Assembly: GCA_900770535.1 (NCBI GenBank)
Contig: CAAHDV010000069.1
Coordinates: forward strand, 1-6,171
Length of the DNA stretch: 6,171 nt
Direction: 5' to 3'
DNA from: Lachnospiraceae bacterium
GTDB taxonomy: Bacteria; Bacillota; Clostridia; Lachnospirales; Lachnospiraceae
Shown here: positions 1-6,151 of the stretch, piece by piece
Position numbering within the stretch: the first letter of the stretch is position 1
Layout: every line of letters begins with the position of its first letter
Position numbers and translations under genes: made by a program
Notes under the pieces: generated by a model
What the model saw: only the letters and a program-made list of their open reading frames with translations
Database searches by the model: none
Told to the model about the DNA's origin: nothing

Positions 1-16
1 AGATTAAAACTGGCTA

Positions 17-45
17 TTAATATCATTCCACTTGCGTGCTATGAT
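17..45 (+). promoter_or_regulatory. Candidate sigma-A promoter of the ECF S-component gene
   Basis: A TATGAT -10 box at 40-45 lies 17 bases after TTAATA at 17-22, which matches four of six -35 consensus positions. Transcription would start near 52, giving a leader of about 70 bases before the ATG at 122. The leader begins with a small hairpin (GGCAT at 50-54 with ATGCC at 62-66). The assignment rests on consensus matching alone, and the end of an upstream gene or a further promoter could lie outside the window. Confidence 0.4.
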
Positions 46-121
46 AGGCGGCATAATAAAAATGCCTGCGAACCGAATGCGGGAGCAGTGCATCCTACAA
101 AAGCAGCAAGGGAGAATGATT

Positions 122-718
122 ATGAAAAACAGAGACAACGACAAAGTATACAAGCTGGTGCTTACAGCCCTGATGGCGGCCCTGTGTTATGTGGCCTTCA
201 CCTTCTTAAAGATTCCGATCCCGACTCCGGGTGGAGATACCACGGCCCTTCACATCGGTAACGCCTTCTGTGTTCTGGCAGCCCTGCTTCTCGGCGGCGG
301 TTACGGCGGTGTGGCAGGTTCCCTGGGCATGACCATCGCAGACCTTCTGGATCCGGTGTACATCACCAGTGCTCCGAAGACCTTCATCTTAAAGCTCTGC
401 ATCGGCCTGATCGCAGGTTTTGTGGCTCACAACATTGCTCATATCACCGAAGACCATGACAGCAAGTACATTGTGAAGTGGTCCTTGATCGCTTCCATTG
501 CAGGCCTGGGATTCAACGTGGTTATGGACCCGATTGTTGGCTATTTCTACAAGAACTATATTCTTGGTGTAGAGTCTTCCGCGGCCAAGATCATGGCAAC
601 CTGGGCAGCAGGCGCAACCCTGGTAAATGCCATTGTCGGAACCATCGTAGTGGTTGTGGTGTATATGGCGGTGCGTCCGGTTCTGAAAAAAGCAGGCCTT
701 TTCATGAAAATTAAATAA
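122..718 (+). CDS. ECF transporter S component, riboflavin-transporter-like family (PF07155 type), substrate unknown
   Basis: A 198-residue integral membrane protein predicted to be the substrate-binding S component of an energy-coupling factor (vitamin-type) transporter. About six hydrophobic segments are visible (roughly residues 10-28, 45-60, 60-76, 90-108, 120-140 and 165-188). The family-typical stretch containing PTPGGDTTALHIGN and DLLDPVYITSAPKT is clear, and A16-x3-A20 in helix 1 resembles the AxxxA motif that S components use to contact EcfT. I chose the ATG at 122 because GGAG at 111-114 sits 7 bases upstream. The ATG at 116 is too close to that site, and the one at 32 has no comparable site. 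EcfA and EcfT are not in the window; group II S components normally share a module encoded elsewhere. The substrate cannot be read from the sequence. Nearby nucleoside genes make a nucleobase- or nucleoside-related compound conceivable, but a separate terminator suggests an independent transcript. Confidence 0.85.
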   Translation: MKNRDNDKVYKLVLTALMAALCYVAFTFLKIPIPTPGGDTTALHIGNAFCVLAALLLGGGYGGVAGSLGMTIADLLDPVYITSAPKTFILKLCIGLIAGFVAHNIAHITEDHDSKYIVKWSLIASIAGLGFNVVMDPIVGYFYKNYILGVESSAAKIMATWAAGATLVNAIVGTIVVVVVYMAVRPVLKKAGLFMKIK

Positions 719-728
719 GATTTGATAC

Positions 729-788
729 AAGGACAGTTTATGATTGAAATTTATTAGTAAAATTCATGTTAAATTGTCCTTTTCTTTT
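729..788 (+). terminator. Long AT-rich hairpin with T-tract, likely intrinsic terminator of the S-component gene
   Basis: AAGGACAGTTTA (729-740) pairs with TAAATTGTCCTT (770-781) over 12 positions with a single G.U. The 29-base loop can fold further, since TGAAATTT pairs with AAAATTCA around ATTAGT with one A.A mismatch. The whole forms one nearly continuous imperfect stem. It runs into the T-rich stretch 780-788. The position just after the stop codon and before a new -10 box fits a terminator, although the stem is less GC-rich than usual. Confidence 0.65.
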
Positions 789-805
789 ATCTGAAATGAT
801 GTTAC

Positions 806-811
806 TATAAT
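806..811 (+). promoter_or_regulatory. -10 box of the BMP lipoprotein gene
   Basis: A perfect TATAAT lies 45 bases upstream of the start codon. No good -35 box exists at 16-18 bases spacing (the region 783-788 reads TCTTTT), so the promoter is either weak in its -35 contact or activator-assisted. The predicted start near 817-818 would place GGGC-TTTTTT-GCCC (816-829) at the very 5' end of the mRNA. Confidence 0.55.
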
Positions 812-856
812 AATAGGGCTTTTTTGCCCGAAAACCCAAAAAGGAGAGAAGAACTT

Positions 857-1963
857 ATGAAAAAGAAAATGCTGGCTGTATTATTAGCTGGTACCATGGC
901 AGCATCCATGACCGCATGCGGAGGCAGCAACTCTAACAGCAGCGCAGAAACCACTGCAGCTGCAGCGAAAGAGGAGGCTTCCGAGAGCGCAGAGAAGACC
1001 GGGGAGGCAGCACCGAGTAAAGATGCTTCCGAGTTTAAAATCGGCCTGATCACCGATGTAGGCGGCGTAAACGACGGTTCCTTCAACCAGTCTTCCTGGG
1101 AAGGCCTTGAGAGAGCAGGCGAGGAGCTTGGCGTTACCGTGAACTACTTAGAGTCCGCTACCGATGCTGACTACGCTCCGAACATGGAGACCTTCGTAGA
1201 TGAGGATTATGACCTGATCATCAGCGTAGGCTACATGCTGGCAGACGCAACCAGAGCAGCAGCAGAGGCAAACCCGGATACCAAGTTTGCTATCATCGAT
1301 GATTCTTCCATCGACCTTCCGAACGTAACCAGCCTGATCTTCCACGCTGAGCAGGCTTCTTACCTGGTAGGTTATGTTGCAGGCCTGACCACCAAGACCA
1401 ATAACATCGGTTTCGTAGTTGGTATGACCAACGAGACCATGAACCAGTTTGGTTACGGCTACTATGCAGGTGCGAAGGATGCTAACCCGGACATCACCGT
1501 TCAGCAGTTCAACGCAAACTCTTTTGCTGATTCCGCTACCGGTAAGACCATGGCAAACACCGCTATCACCAACGGCGCTGATATCGTGTTCCAGGCAGCA
1601 GGCGCAACCGGCCTTGGCGTTATCGAGGCATGCCAGGAGGCAGGCGTATACGCAATCGGCGTAGACAGTGACCAGTCCAGCATCGCTCCGAACACCGTTC
1701 TGACCTCCGCTATGAAGAGAGTAGACAACGCTGTATACAACGCAGTAGAGGAGCTCATCGACGGCACCCTTGAGGGTGGTATCCAGTCCTTCGATCTGGC
1801 AGCAGGCGGCGTAGATATCGCTCCGAGCCAGGATCTGATCGCACCGGAAGTAATCGACGCAGTGAACGAGGTGAAAGAGAAGATCGTGAGCGGCGAGATC
1901 GAGGTTCCGGCTGACAAGGAGTCCTTCGAGGCAAAATACGGCGACGTATATCAGTTAGACTAA
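857..1963 (+). CDS. BMP/PnrA-family nucleoside-binding lipoprotein (ABC transporter substrate-binding protein)
   Basis: A 368-residue exported lipoprotein. MKKK, a hydrophobic core and M-T-A-C form a type II signal peptide, with Cys21 as the lipidated residue. A low-complexity Ser/Ala/Glu linker (about residues 22-60) tethers the binding domain. That domain starts with KIGLITDVGGVNDGSFNQ, the diagnostic opening of the Bmp/PnrA/Med family, including the Asp-x-x-Phe-Asn region that contacts the ligand in PnrA. Family members bind purine or pyrimidine nucleosides for ABC importers. The ATP-binding and permease genes usually found beside it are absent here, so it either works with a transporter encoded elsewhere or lies outside its usual operon. 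The start at 857 has AGGAGAG upstream; the upstream in-frame TTG at 824 would add residues before the signal peptide. All nine prolines in the protein use CCG, suggesting strong codon selection and high expression. The phosphorylase encoded downstream supports a nucleoside ligand, but which nucleoside is not evident. Confidence 0.93.
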   Translation: MKKKMLAVLLAGTMAASMTACGGSNSNSSAETTAAAAKEEASESAEKTGEAAPSKDASEFKIGLITDVGGVNDGSFNQSSWEGLERAGEELGVTVNYLESATDADYAPNMETFVDEDYDLIISVGYMLADATRAAAEANPDTKFAIIDDSSIDLPNVTSLIFHAEQASYLVGYVAGLTTKTNNIGFVVGMTNETMNQFGYGYYAGAKDANPDITVQQFNANSFADSATGKTMANTAITNGADIVFQAAGATGLGVIEACQEAGVYAIGVDSDQSSIAPNTVLTSAMKRVDNAVYNAVEELIDGTLEGGIQSFDLAAGGVDIAPSQDLIAPEVIDAVNEVKEKIVSGEIEVPADKESFEAKYGDVYQLD

Positions 1964-1983
1964 TCACTACGGTTCGTCTCTGA

Positions 1984-2042
1984 AGCAACAACATCCAGAC
2001 TATCTGGCGCGGGGCCCGCAGCAATGCGGGCCCCGTGTTGCT
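1984..2042 (+). terminator. Structured 3' region after the lipoprotein gene, likely terminator or mRNA-stabilising element
   Basis: The strongest element is a perfect 11-bp GC-rich stem (2010-2020 with 2025-2035) closed by a GCAA tetraloop, which is of the GNRA type. Just 5' lies a 5-bp hairpin, CCAGA-CTA-TCTGG (1995-2007). Both are enclosed by a 7-bp helix, AGCAACA (1984-1990) with TGTTGCT (2036-2042), so the segment folds on paper into a three-way junction. The sequence after the GC stem is only modestly T-rich, so termination may be inefficient. A role in protecting the 3' end of an abundant lipoprotein mRNA is also plausible. Confidence 0.6.
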
Positions 2043-2083
2043 ATGTAAAAAGAGGGGTTTTTGAGGGTAAAAATAGTAAAAAC

Positions 2084-2095
2084 TGCCAAATGGCA
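2084..2095. promoter_or_regulatory. Candidate operator: inverted repeat TGCCA-AA-TGGCA upstream of the regulator gene
   Basis: A perfect 5-2-5 palindrome sits in an otherwise A-rich stretch about 110 bases upstream of the regulator start codon. It is not followed by a T-tract, so it is not a terminator. It could bind a dimeric repressor or activator. No second copy is apparent elsewhere in the window, which keeps the confidence low. Confidence 0.25.
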
Positions 2096-2152
2096 AATTT
2101 CGAAGAGAAATACAGGCTAAAACTGACATTTGTCCTTTCTTGTTCAGGGAAA

Positions 2153-2175
2153 ATGTGATATAAACATGGTATAGT
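2153..2175 (+). promoter_or_regulatory. Candidate promoter region of the regulator-phosphorylase-GRE cluster
   Basis: TATAGT at 2170-2175 is a fair -10 box that would start transcription near 2182, giving a short leader. No -35 box is found at normal spacing. Overlapping the place where it would be is a Crp-like half-site, AAATGTGAT (2151-2159), with a weak partial mirror ACAT at 2164-2167. An activator-dependent or autoregulated promoter is an inference from this arrangement. Confidence 0.3.
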
Positions 2176-2202
2176 AGAGATAAAACCGGAGAAATGAACA
2201 AA

Positions 2203-2922
2203 ATGAGCGAAGCAGATGACGTAATCAGCAGACTGAGTGCAAAGCAGCAGAATTATTTGAACAGCTACTTTACCTATGCGCCGGAAAGCTTAAAGAGCAG
2301 TATCCAGGTGGTGCGGATGCCGGCGGGAACCACGTTTATCCAGGAGGGAGCACCGGCAGACAAGGTGTTTATCCTGTTAAAGGGAAGTGTGTCCGCGGTA
2401 GATTACCGGGTGCGGGAAACCGTATACGGCTTCTGCCATTTTGAGCCCATTGAGATATTCGGAACCATGGAAATTCTGGGCTATATGAGCCATTATAAGA
2501 CCACGCTGGCCACCACCCAGGACAGCCTGTTTTTAAAGATACCGGGAGATGTCTGCAGAAAATGGATTTTGAACGATGTATCTGCCCTGCGATTGGAGAC
2601 TCAGCGGATCATCGGCTATCTTCTGGAACAGTCCAGAAAAGAACGGCTTTATGTCATGCTTCCCGGCAATGAACGGGTTTATCTCATTCTTACGAACTTA
2701 TATGAAACCTATGGAAAACGCGATACCTACAGCATGTATTTAAGCCGGAAAGATTTTTCCGAGGTGACAGGCGTGTCCGAGCGGACCATCACCAGAGCGT
2801 TAAAGGAACTGGAGGAACAGGGCCTGATTTCAAGGGACGGCTGGAATATCGTGATGACCTGGGAACAATACCAGAGAATCAGAAAACTGGTAAGAGTTCA
2901 GAACAATGAAACGGGGGAATGA
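2203..2922 (+). CDS. Crp/Fnr-family transcriptional regulator
   Basis: A 239-residue two-domain regulator. Residues of about 30-115 form a cyclic-nucleotide-binding-like beta-barrel (GAPADKVFILLKGSV at 49-63 is typical of its glycine-bearing turns). A long dimerisation helix follows, then a C-terminal winged helix whose helix-turn-helix spans about 182-208, with recognition helix SERTITRALKELEEQG. The Arg-Ser pair with which E. coli Crp grips the cAMP phosphate is not seen in the corresponding stretch (80-94). Only two cysteines exist (78 and 118), too few and wrongly placed for an Fnr-type iron-sulfur cluster. The effector is therefore unknown. The start codon is uncertain: GGAG (2188-2191) is 11 bases from the ATG at 2203 but only 2 from the in-frame ATG at 2194, which would add three residues. 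The gene is first in the cluster and ends 3 bases before the phosphorylase, so it probably controls, or is co-expressed with, the genes that follow. Confidence 0.88.
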   Translation: MSEADDVISRLSAKQQNYLNSYFTYAPESLKSSIQVVRMPAGTTFIQEGAPADKVFILLKGSVSAVDYRVRETVYGFCHFEPIEIFGTMEILGYMSHYKTTLATTQDSLFLKIPGDVCRKWILNDVSALRLETQRIIGYLLEQSRKERLYVMLPGNERVYLILTNLYETYGKRDTYSMYLSRKDFSEVTGVSERTITRALKELEEQGLISRDGWNIVMTWEQYQRIRKLVRVQNNETGE

Positions 2923-2925
2923 CAG

Positions 2926-3699
2926 ATGAAGTATTCAGAAAATCCAGATAAACAGTATCATATTCAGGTGGGAGAGGGCGAGGTAGGGCGTTATGTGATT
3001 CTTCCGGGAGACCCGAAGCGCTGTGCCAAGATTGCGGCCTATTTTGATGACGCGAAGCTGGTGGCAGACAGCCGGGAGTATGTAACTTACACCGGTTATC
3101 TGGACGGTGTGAAGGTCAGTGTAACTTCTACCGGTATCGGCGGCCCGTCTGCCTCCATCGCCATGGAGGAGCTGGTCAAGTGCGGAGCGGATACGTTTAT
3201 CCGCGTAGGAACCTGCGGCGGTATGCAGCCGGATGTCAAGAGCGCGGACGTGGTGGTAGCCAGCGGTGCCATTCGCATGGAAGGAACCAGCAGGGAATAT
3301 GCACCGATCGAGTTCCCGGCCGTGGCAGACATTGATATTGTCAATGCGCTGCGGATTTCCGCAAAGGAACTTGGCCAGACCTGTCATGTAGGCGTGGTGC
3401 AGTGTAAAGATGCGTTTTACGGCCAGCACTCCCCGGAGACCATGCCGGTGAGCTATGAGCTTTTAAATAAGTGGGAGGCGTGGAAGCGCCTGGGATGCCT
3501 GGCTTCTGAGATGGAGTCCGCAGCATTATTTATTGTAGCCAGCACCCTGCATGTGCGCTGCGGTTCCGTATTTCTGGTCATGGCGAACCAGGAGCGGGAA
3601 AAACAGGGCCTGCCCAATCCGGTAGCCCATGATACCGATATGGCTATCCGTGTGGCAGTGGAGGCCATTCGGAAGCTGATCAAAGAAGATAACGAATAA
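2926..3699 (+). CDS. udp: Nucleoside phosphorylase, uridine phosphorylase-like (Udp type, NP-I family)
   Basis: A 257-residue cytoplasmic enzyme predicted to cleave a nucleoside with phosphate, releasing base and (deoxy)ribose-1-phosphate. Hand comparison with E. coli Udp gives matches along the whole length. These include His12 (His8 in E. coli), the phosphate site PGDPKR with Gly28 and Arg32, Arg50, STGIGGPS (68-75), IRVGT with Arg93 and Thr96, [12 protein letters not shown] (124-135), FYGQ (164-167) and the ribose-binding EMES (195-198). Base recognition differs: Gln167 is kept, but the arginine two residues later in E. coli (Arg168) is Ser here, and the Arg223 position falls in [13 protein letters not shown] with an altered length. 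Uridine specificity is thus less certain than the fold; another pyrimidine or broader specificity is possible. The Asp of purine nucleoside phosphorylases (SDH motif) is not present. GGGGG at 2913-2917 supports the start, and tight spacing to the regulator suggests translational coupling. Confidence 0.88.
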   Translation: MKYSENPDKQYHIQVGEGEVGRYVILPGDPKRCAKIAAYFDDAKLVADSREYVTYTGYLDGVKVSVTSTGIGGPSASIAMEELVKCGADTFIRVGTCGGMQPDVKSADVVVASGAIRMEGTSREYAPIEFPAVADIDIVNALRISAKELGQTCHVGVVQCKDAFYGQHSPETMPVSYELLNKWEAWKRLGCLASEMESAALFIVASTLHVRCGSVFLVMANQEREKQGLPNPVAHDTDMAIRVAVEAIRKLIKEDNE

Positions 3700-3715
3700 T
3701 ATTCACATACATTAT
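3696..3715. promoter_or_regulatory. AT-rich inverted repeat between phosphorylase and GRE genes
   Basis: ATAAT (3696-3700) and ATTAT (3711-3715) flank a 10-base spacer and overlap the phosphorylase stop codon. The minus strand of the spacer reads GTATGTGAAT, which shares ATGTGA with the half-site upstream of the regulator gene. It could be an internal operator or nothing, as AT-rich repeats of this size occur by chance. Confidence 0.15.
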
Positions 3716-3734
3716 AGAGGAGGAAGTTGTTATT

Positions 3735-5279
3735 ATGCGTGACATTTCTATGGAAAGGGTCAACGAAACAAGAAAAAATATTCTGGAGATCATTGAGAGT
3801 GCAACTCTGACCCATGAGCAGAAGCTGACCTGTCTTGCAAACCAGGCAGATTCTCTCATGGAAGTGCTGGATCTTCCAGAAGGTCTGGATGAACTGTTAA
3901 ATGTGCCGATCGACCGCAAGTGCATCTGCGATCTGTCTGAGGGCCATGCGCCGATGCGTCCGCGTTATATCATTCCGGACTACGCAAAGTTTTTAAAAGA
4001 GGGAAGCAAATTCCTCCAGCTGGACCCGCCAACCGATCTGTACGAAGCATTAAACAGCCTGATGATCTTTTACAAGCATGTACCGAGTGTTACCAACTAT
4101 CCGGTCTATGTGGGCCAGTTAGATGAACTGTTAGAGCCGTACATCGACACGGTAGATGAGGCACAGGCAAAGAAGATGCTGAAGCTGTTCCTCACCCAGA
4201 TGGACCGTACCATCCTGGATTCCTTCTCCCACGCAAACATCGGGCCGCGTGATACCAAGGCAGGACGTCTGCTTTTAGAGGCTGAGAAAGAGCTGGAGAA
4301 CGCTGTTCCGAACTTAAGCTTCAAGTACGATGAAGACATCACTCCGGATGATTTCGCGCTGAAAGCCATCGACTGCGCAATGCACAGCGCAAAGCCGAGC
4401 TTCGCAAACCACAAGATGTTCAAGAGCGAGCTGGGTGAGAATTATGTGATCGCAAGCTGCTACAACGGCCTTTTACTTGGCGGCGGCGCTTACACCCTGT
4501 GCCGTCTGGTGCTGGGCAACATCGCGAAGCGTGCGAAGAACATTCAGGACTTTAAGGAGCGTGAGCTTCCGTATGTTCTGGACATCATGGCACGCTACAT
4601 GGATGCGAGGATCAAATTTGAGGTGGAAGAGAGCGGATTCTTCGAGAACAACTTCCTGGCCAAAGAGGGCTTCATCCACAGAGACCGCTTCTCCGGCATG
4701 TACGGCCTGGTGGGCCTGGCGGACTGCGTCAACATCCTGTTTGAGAAAGAAGGCATCAAGGGACGCTTCGGCCACGATGAAAATGCCAACAACCTGGGCG
4801 TTGAGATCATGGAGATCATCAAGGAGTTTAACTTAAACCACAAGAATAAATATTGTGAGGGAACCGGTGGACACTTCCTGCTTCACGCGCAGGTGGGTCT
4901 GGCGGAAGACGAGAATGTAACTCCGGGTACCAGAATCCCGATCGGTGAGGAGCCGGACGAGCTCATCGACCAGCTGAATGTATTAAAGAAATTCCACAAA
5001 TATTTTACCTCCGGTACCGGTGATATCTTCCCGATCGACATGACCGTACACAGAAATCCGGAGTATGTGCTGGATATCATCAAAGGCTCCTTTAAGATGG
5101 ATCTGCGTTACCTGTCCTTCTACTCCAGCGACAGCGACGTGATCCGTGTAACCGGTTATCTGGTAAAGCGTTCTGAGCTGGAGAAACTGGCAGGCGGTGA
5201 GGCTGTGCTTCAGGATACTACCGCACTGGGACTTGGCGCTGCAAGAAACGGCCACATTCTGGAAAGAAAGGTGCGCTAA
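3735..5279 (+). CDS. yjjI: YjjI-family glycyl radical enzyme
   Basis: A 514-residue cytoplasmic glycyl radical enzyme, almost exactly the length of E. coli YjjI (516) and some 250 residues shorter than pyruvate formate-lyase or glycerol dehydratase. The radical motif RVTGY lies near the C terminus, with Gly474 (codon 5154-5156) the predicted radical site, 40 residues from the end. The active-site thiyl cysteine is less certain: Cys242 in IASCYNG, followed by the Gly-rich LLLGGGAY, is my candidate from position, and Cys214, Cys256, Cys331 and Cys374 are alternatives. Conserved-looking stretches include NKYCEGTGGHFLLHAQ (371-386) and FTSGTGDIFPIDMTVHRNPEY (424-444). The enzyme would be destroyed by oxygen and needs the activase encoded directly downstream. 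Its substrate is not established to my knowledge. Here it follows a nucleoside phosphorylase, and in E. coli it lies beside deoCABD, which points to nucleoside or pentose-phosphate breakdown. AGGAGG at 3718-3723 supports this start; Met6 is a weaker alternative. Confidence 0.93.
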   Translation: MRDISMERVNETRKNILEIIESATLTHEQKLTCLANQADSLMEVLDLPEGLDELLNVPIDRKCICDLSEGHAPMRPRYIIPDYAKFLKEGSKFLQLDPPTDLYEALNSLMIFYKHVPSVTNYPVYVGQLDELLEPYIDTVDEAQAKKMLKLFLTQMDRTILDSFSHANIGPRDTKAGRLLLEAEKELENAVPNLSFKYDEDITPDDFALKAIDCAMHSAKPSFANHKMFKSELGENYVIASCYNGLLLGGGAYTLCRLVLGNIAKRAKNIQDFKERELPYVLDIMARYMDARIKFEVEESGFFENNFLAKEGFIHRDRFSGMYGLVGLADCVNILFEKEGIKGRFGHDENANNLGVEIMEIIKEFNLNHKNKYCEGTGGHFLLHAQVGLAEDENVTPGTRIPIGEEPDELIDQLNVLKKFHKYFTSGTGDIFPIDMTVHRNPEYVLDIIKGSFKMDLRYLSFYSSDSDVIRVTGYLVKRSELEKLAGGEAVLQDTTALGLGAARNGHILERKVR

Positions 5280-6122
5280 ATGAAAGCAGTGGTAAACAGG
5301 ATCATTCCATTCAGCAGTGTGGATGGTCCGGGAAACCGGACGGCCATCTTTTTGCAGGGCTGTAACATTGACTGCAAATACTGTCACAATCCGGAGACCA
5401 GAAAGCTGTGCGTGCAGTGCGGCGTCTGTGTGAAGCAGTGTCCGGTGGGTGCGCTGTCTGTGGGAGAGGATGGAAAAGTAGTGTTTGAGCCATCCAAATG
5501 CGTGCAGTGTGATACCTGCATTCATGTCTGTCCCCATGACAGTTCCCCGCGTACCTGCGAGATGACGCCGGAGGAAGTGTATGTCCGCGTGAAAAAGCAG
5601 ATCCCGTTTATCCGGGGCATCAGCGTTTCCGGCGGCGAGTGCATGCTCTGGCCGGAATTTCTGACAGAACTGTTCCGCCTGGCCAGAAAAGACGGTCTGG
5701 GCACGCTGATTGACAGCAACGGCATGATTCCGTTTGAGCAGTATCCGGAACTCATGGAAGTGTCGGACGGTGTTATGCTGGACATCAAGGCCTTTGAGGC
5801 ATCGGAGCATGTAAAGGTAGCAGGTGTTACCAATGAGATGGTGCTGAAAAACGCGGATTATCTGGCAAAAACCGGAAAGCTTTATGAGGTGCGGGCCGTC
5901 ATTGTGCCGGATCTTTACGACACCGAAAAAAGCATCCGGGAGATGGGAGATTTCCTGGCGCCGTATCTGGAATACGGAGATATCCGGATTAAGATCATTG
6001 CCTATCGTCCGATGGGCGTGCGGGAGCAGTATTCCCATTTCCAGGTGCCGGACCAGAAGTACCTGGCATATCTGGCAGATATATTGAGGGAAAAAGGTTT
6101 TCAGAATATCATTCTGATCTAA
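5280..6122 (+). CDS. yjjW: YjjW-family glycyl radical enzyme activase (radical SAM)
   Basis: A 280-residue radical SAM enzyme that would abstract the alpha hydrogen from the radical glycine of the YjjI-type partner, using S-adenosylmethionine and a [4Fe-4S] cluster. The cluster ligands are Cys28, Cys32 and Cys35 in GCNIDCKYCHNP, the CxxxCxxC motif. An inserted bacterial ferredoxin domain follows directly, with two complete CxxCxxCxxxCP sets (Cys44, 47, 50, 54 and Cys74, 77, 80, 84) for two further [4Fe-4S] clusters. SGGEC at 117-121 is the SAM amino-group binding motif of activases. The gene starts on the base after the GRE stop (TAAATG), with a modest AAAGG site at 5267-5271, so its translation is probably coupled to and weaker than that of the GRE. 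That fits an activator needed in small amounts. Length is close to E. coli YjjW (287). The family name rests mainly on this pairing and on the two-ferredoxin layout. Confidence 0.92.
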   Translation: MKAVVNRIIPFSSVDGPGNRTAIFLQGCNIDCKYCHNPETRKLCVQCGVCVKQCPVGALSVGEDGKVVFEPSKCVQCDTCIHVCPHDSSPRTCEMTPEEVYVRVKKQIPFIRGISVSGGECMLWPEFLTELFRLARKDGLGTLIDSNGMIPFEQYPELMEVSDGVMLDIKAFEASEHVKVAGVTNEMVLKNADYLAKTGKLYEVRAVIVPDLYDTEKSIREMGDFLAPYLEYGDIRIKIIAYRPMGVREQYSHFQVPDQKYLAYLADILREKGFQNIILI

Positions 6123-6136
6123 ATAAAAGAAAATAC

Positions 6137-6143
6137 AGGAGGG
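6137..6143 (+). promoter_or_regulatory. Strong ribosome binding site of the truncated downstream gene
   Basis: AGGAGGG matches the anti-Shine-Dalgarno sequence fully and lies 8 bases before a GTG codon. It shows that a further gene begins at the window edge. No terminator or promoter is visible between the activase stop and this site, so the gene probably belongs to the same transcript. Confidence 0.7.
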
Positions 6144-6151
6144 ACCAAGCC

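Noticed and set aside
46..115. Possible riboswitch in the S-component leader
   Set aside because: ECF S genes often carry riboswitches, so I looked for FMN, TPP, preQ1, THF and cobalamin signatures. Only short helices are present and no conserved core was recognised.
32..121. Longer start for the S-component gene at the ATG at 32 or 116
   Set aside because: GGAG at 111-114 is ideally spaced only for the ATG at 122. The extra 30 residues are not membrane-like and do not resemble the family N terminus.
816..829. GGGC-T6-GCCC as an intrinsic terminator
   Set aside because: It lies downstream of the -10 box and the stem is followed by GAAAACCC, not a T-tract.
824..856. TTG start extending the lipoprotein N terminus
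   Set aside because: It would place charged residues before the lipoprotein signal peptide and overlaps the ribosome binding site that serves the ATG at 857.
2151..2169. Full Crp-type site upstream of the regulator
   Set aside because: The left half is good but the mirror half required for TGTGA-N6-TCACA reads CATGG, so only a half-site can be claimed.
1501..2201. Minus-strand open frames opposite the lipoprotein gene and its 3' region
   Set aside because: No ribosome binding site or motif was seen; the Arg/Ser/Pro-rich translations are typical of reverse-complement shadows.
4477..4836. 119-codon + strand frame inside yjjI
   Set aside because: It is an alternative frame of the GRE gene, rich in Trp, Arg and Ser, with no start signal.
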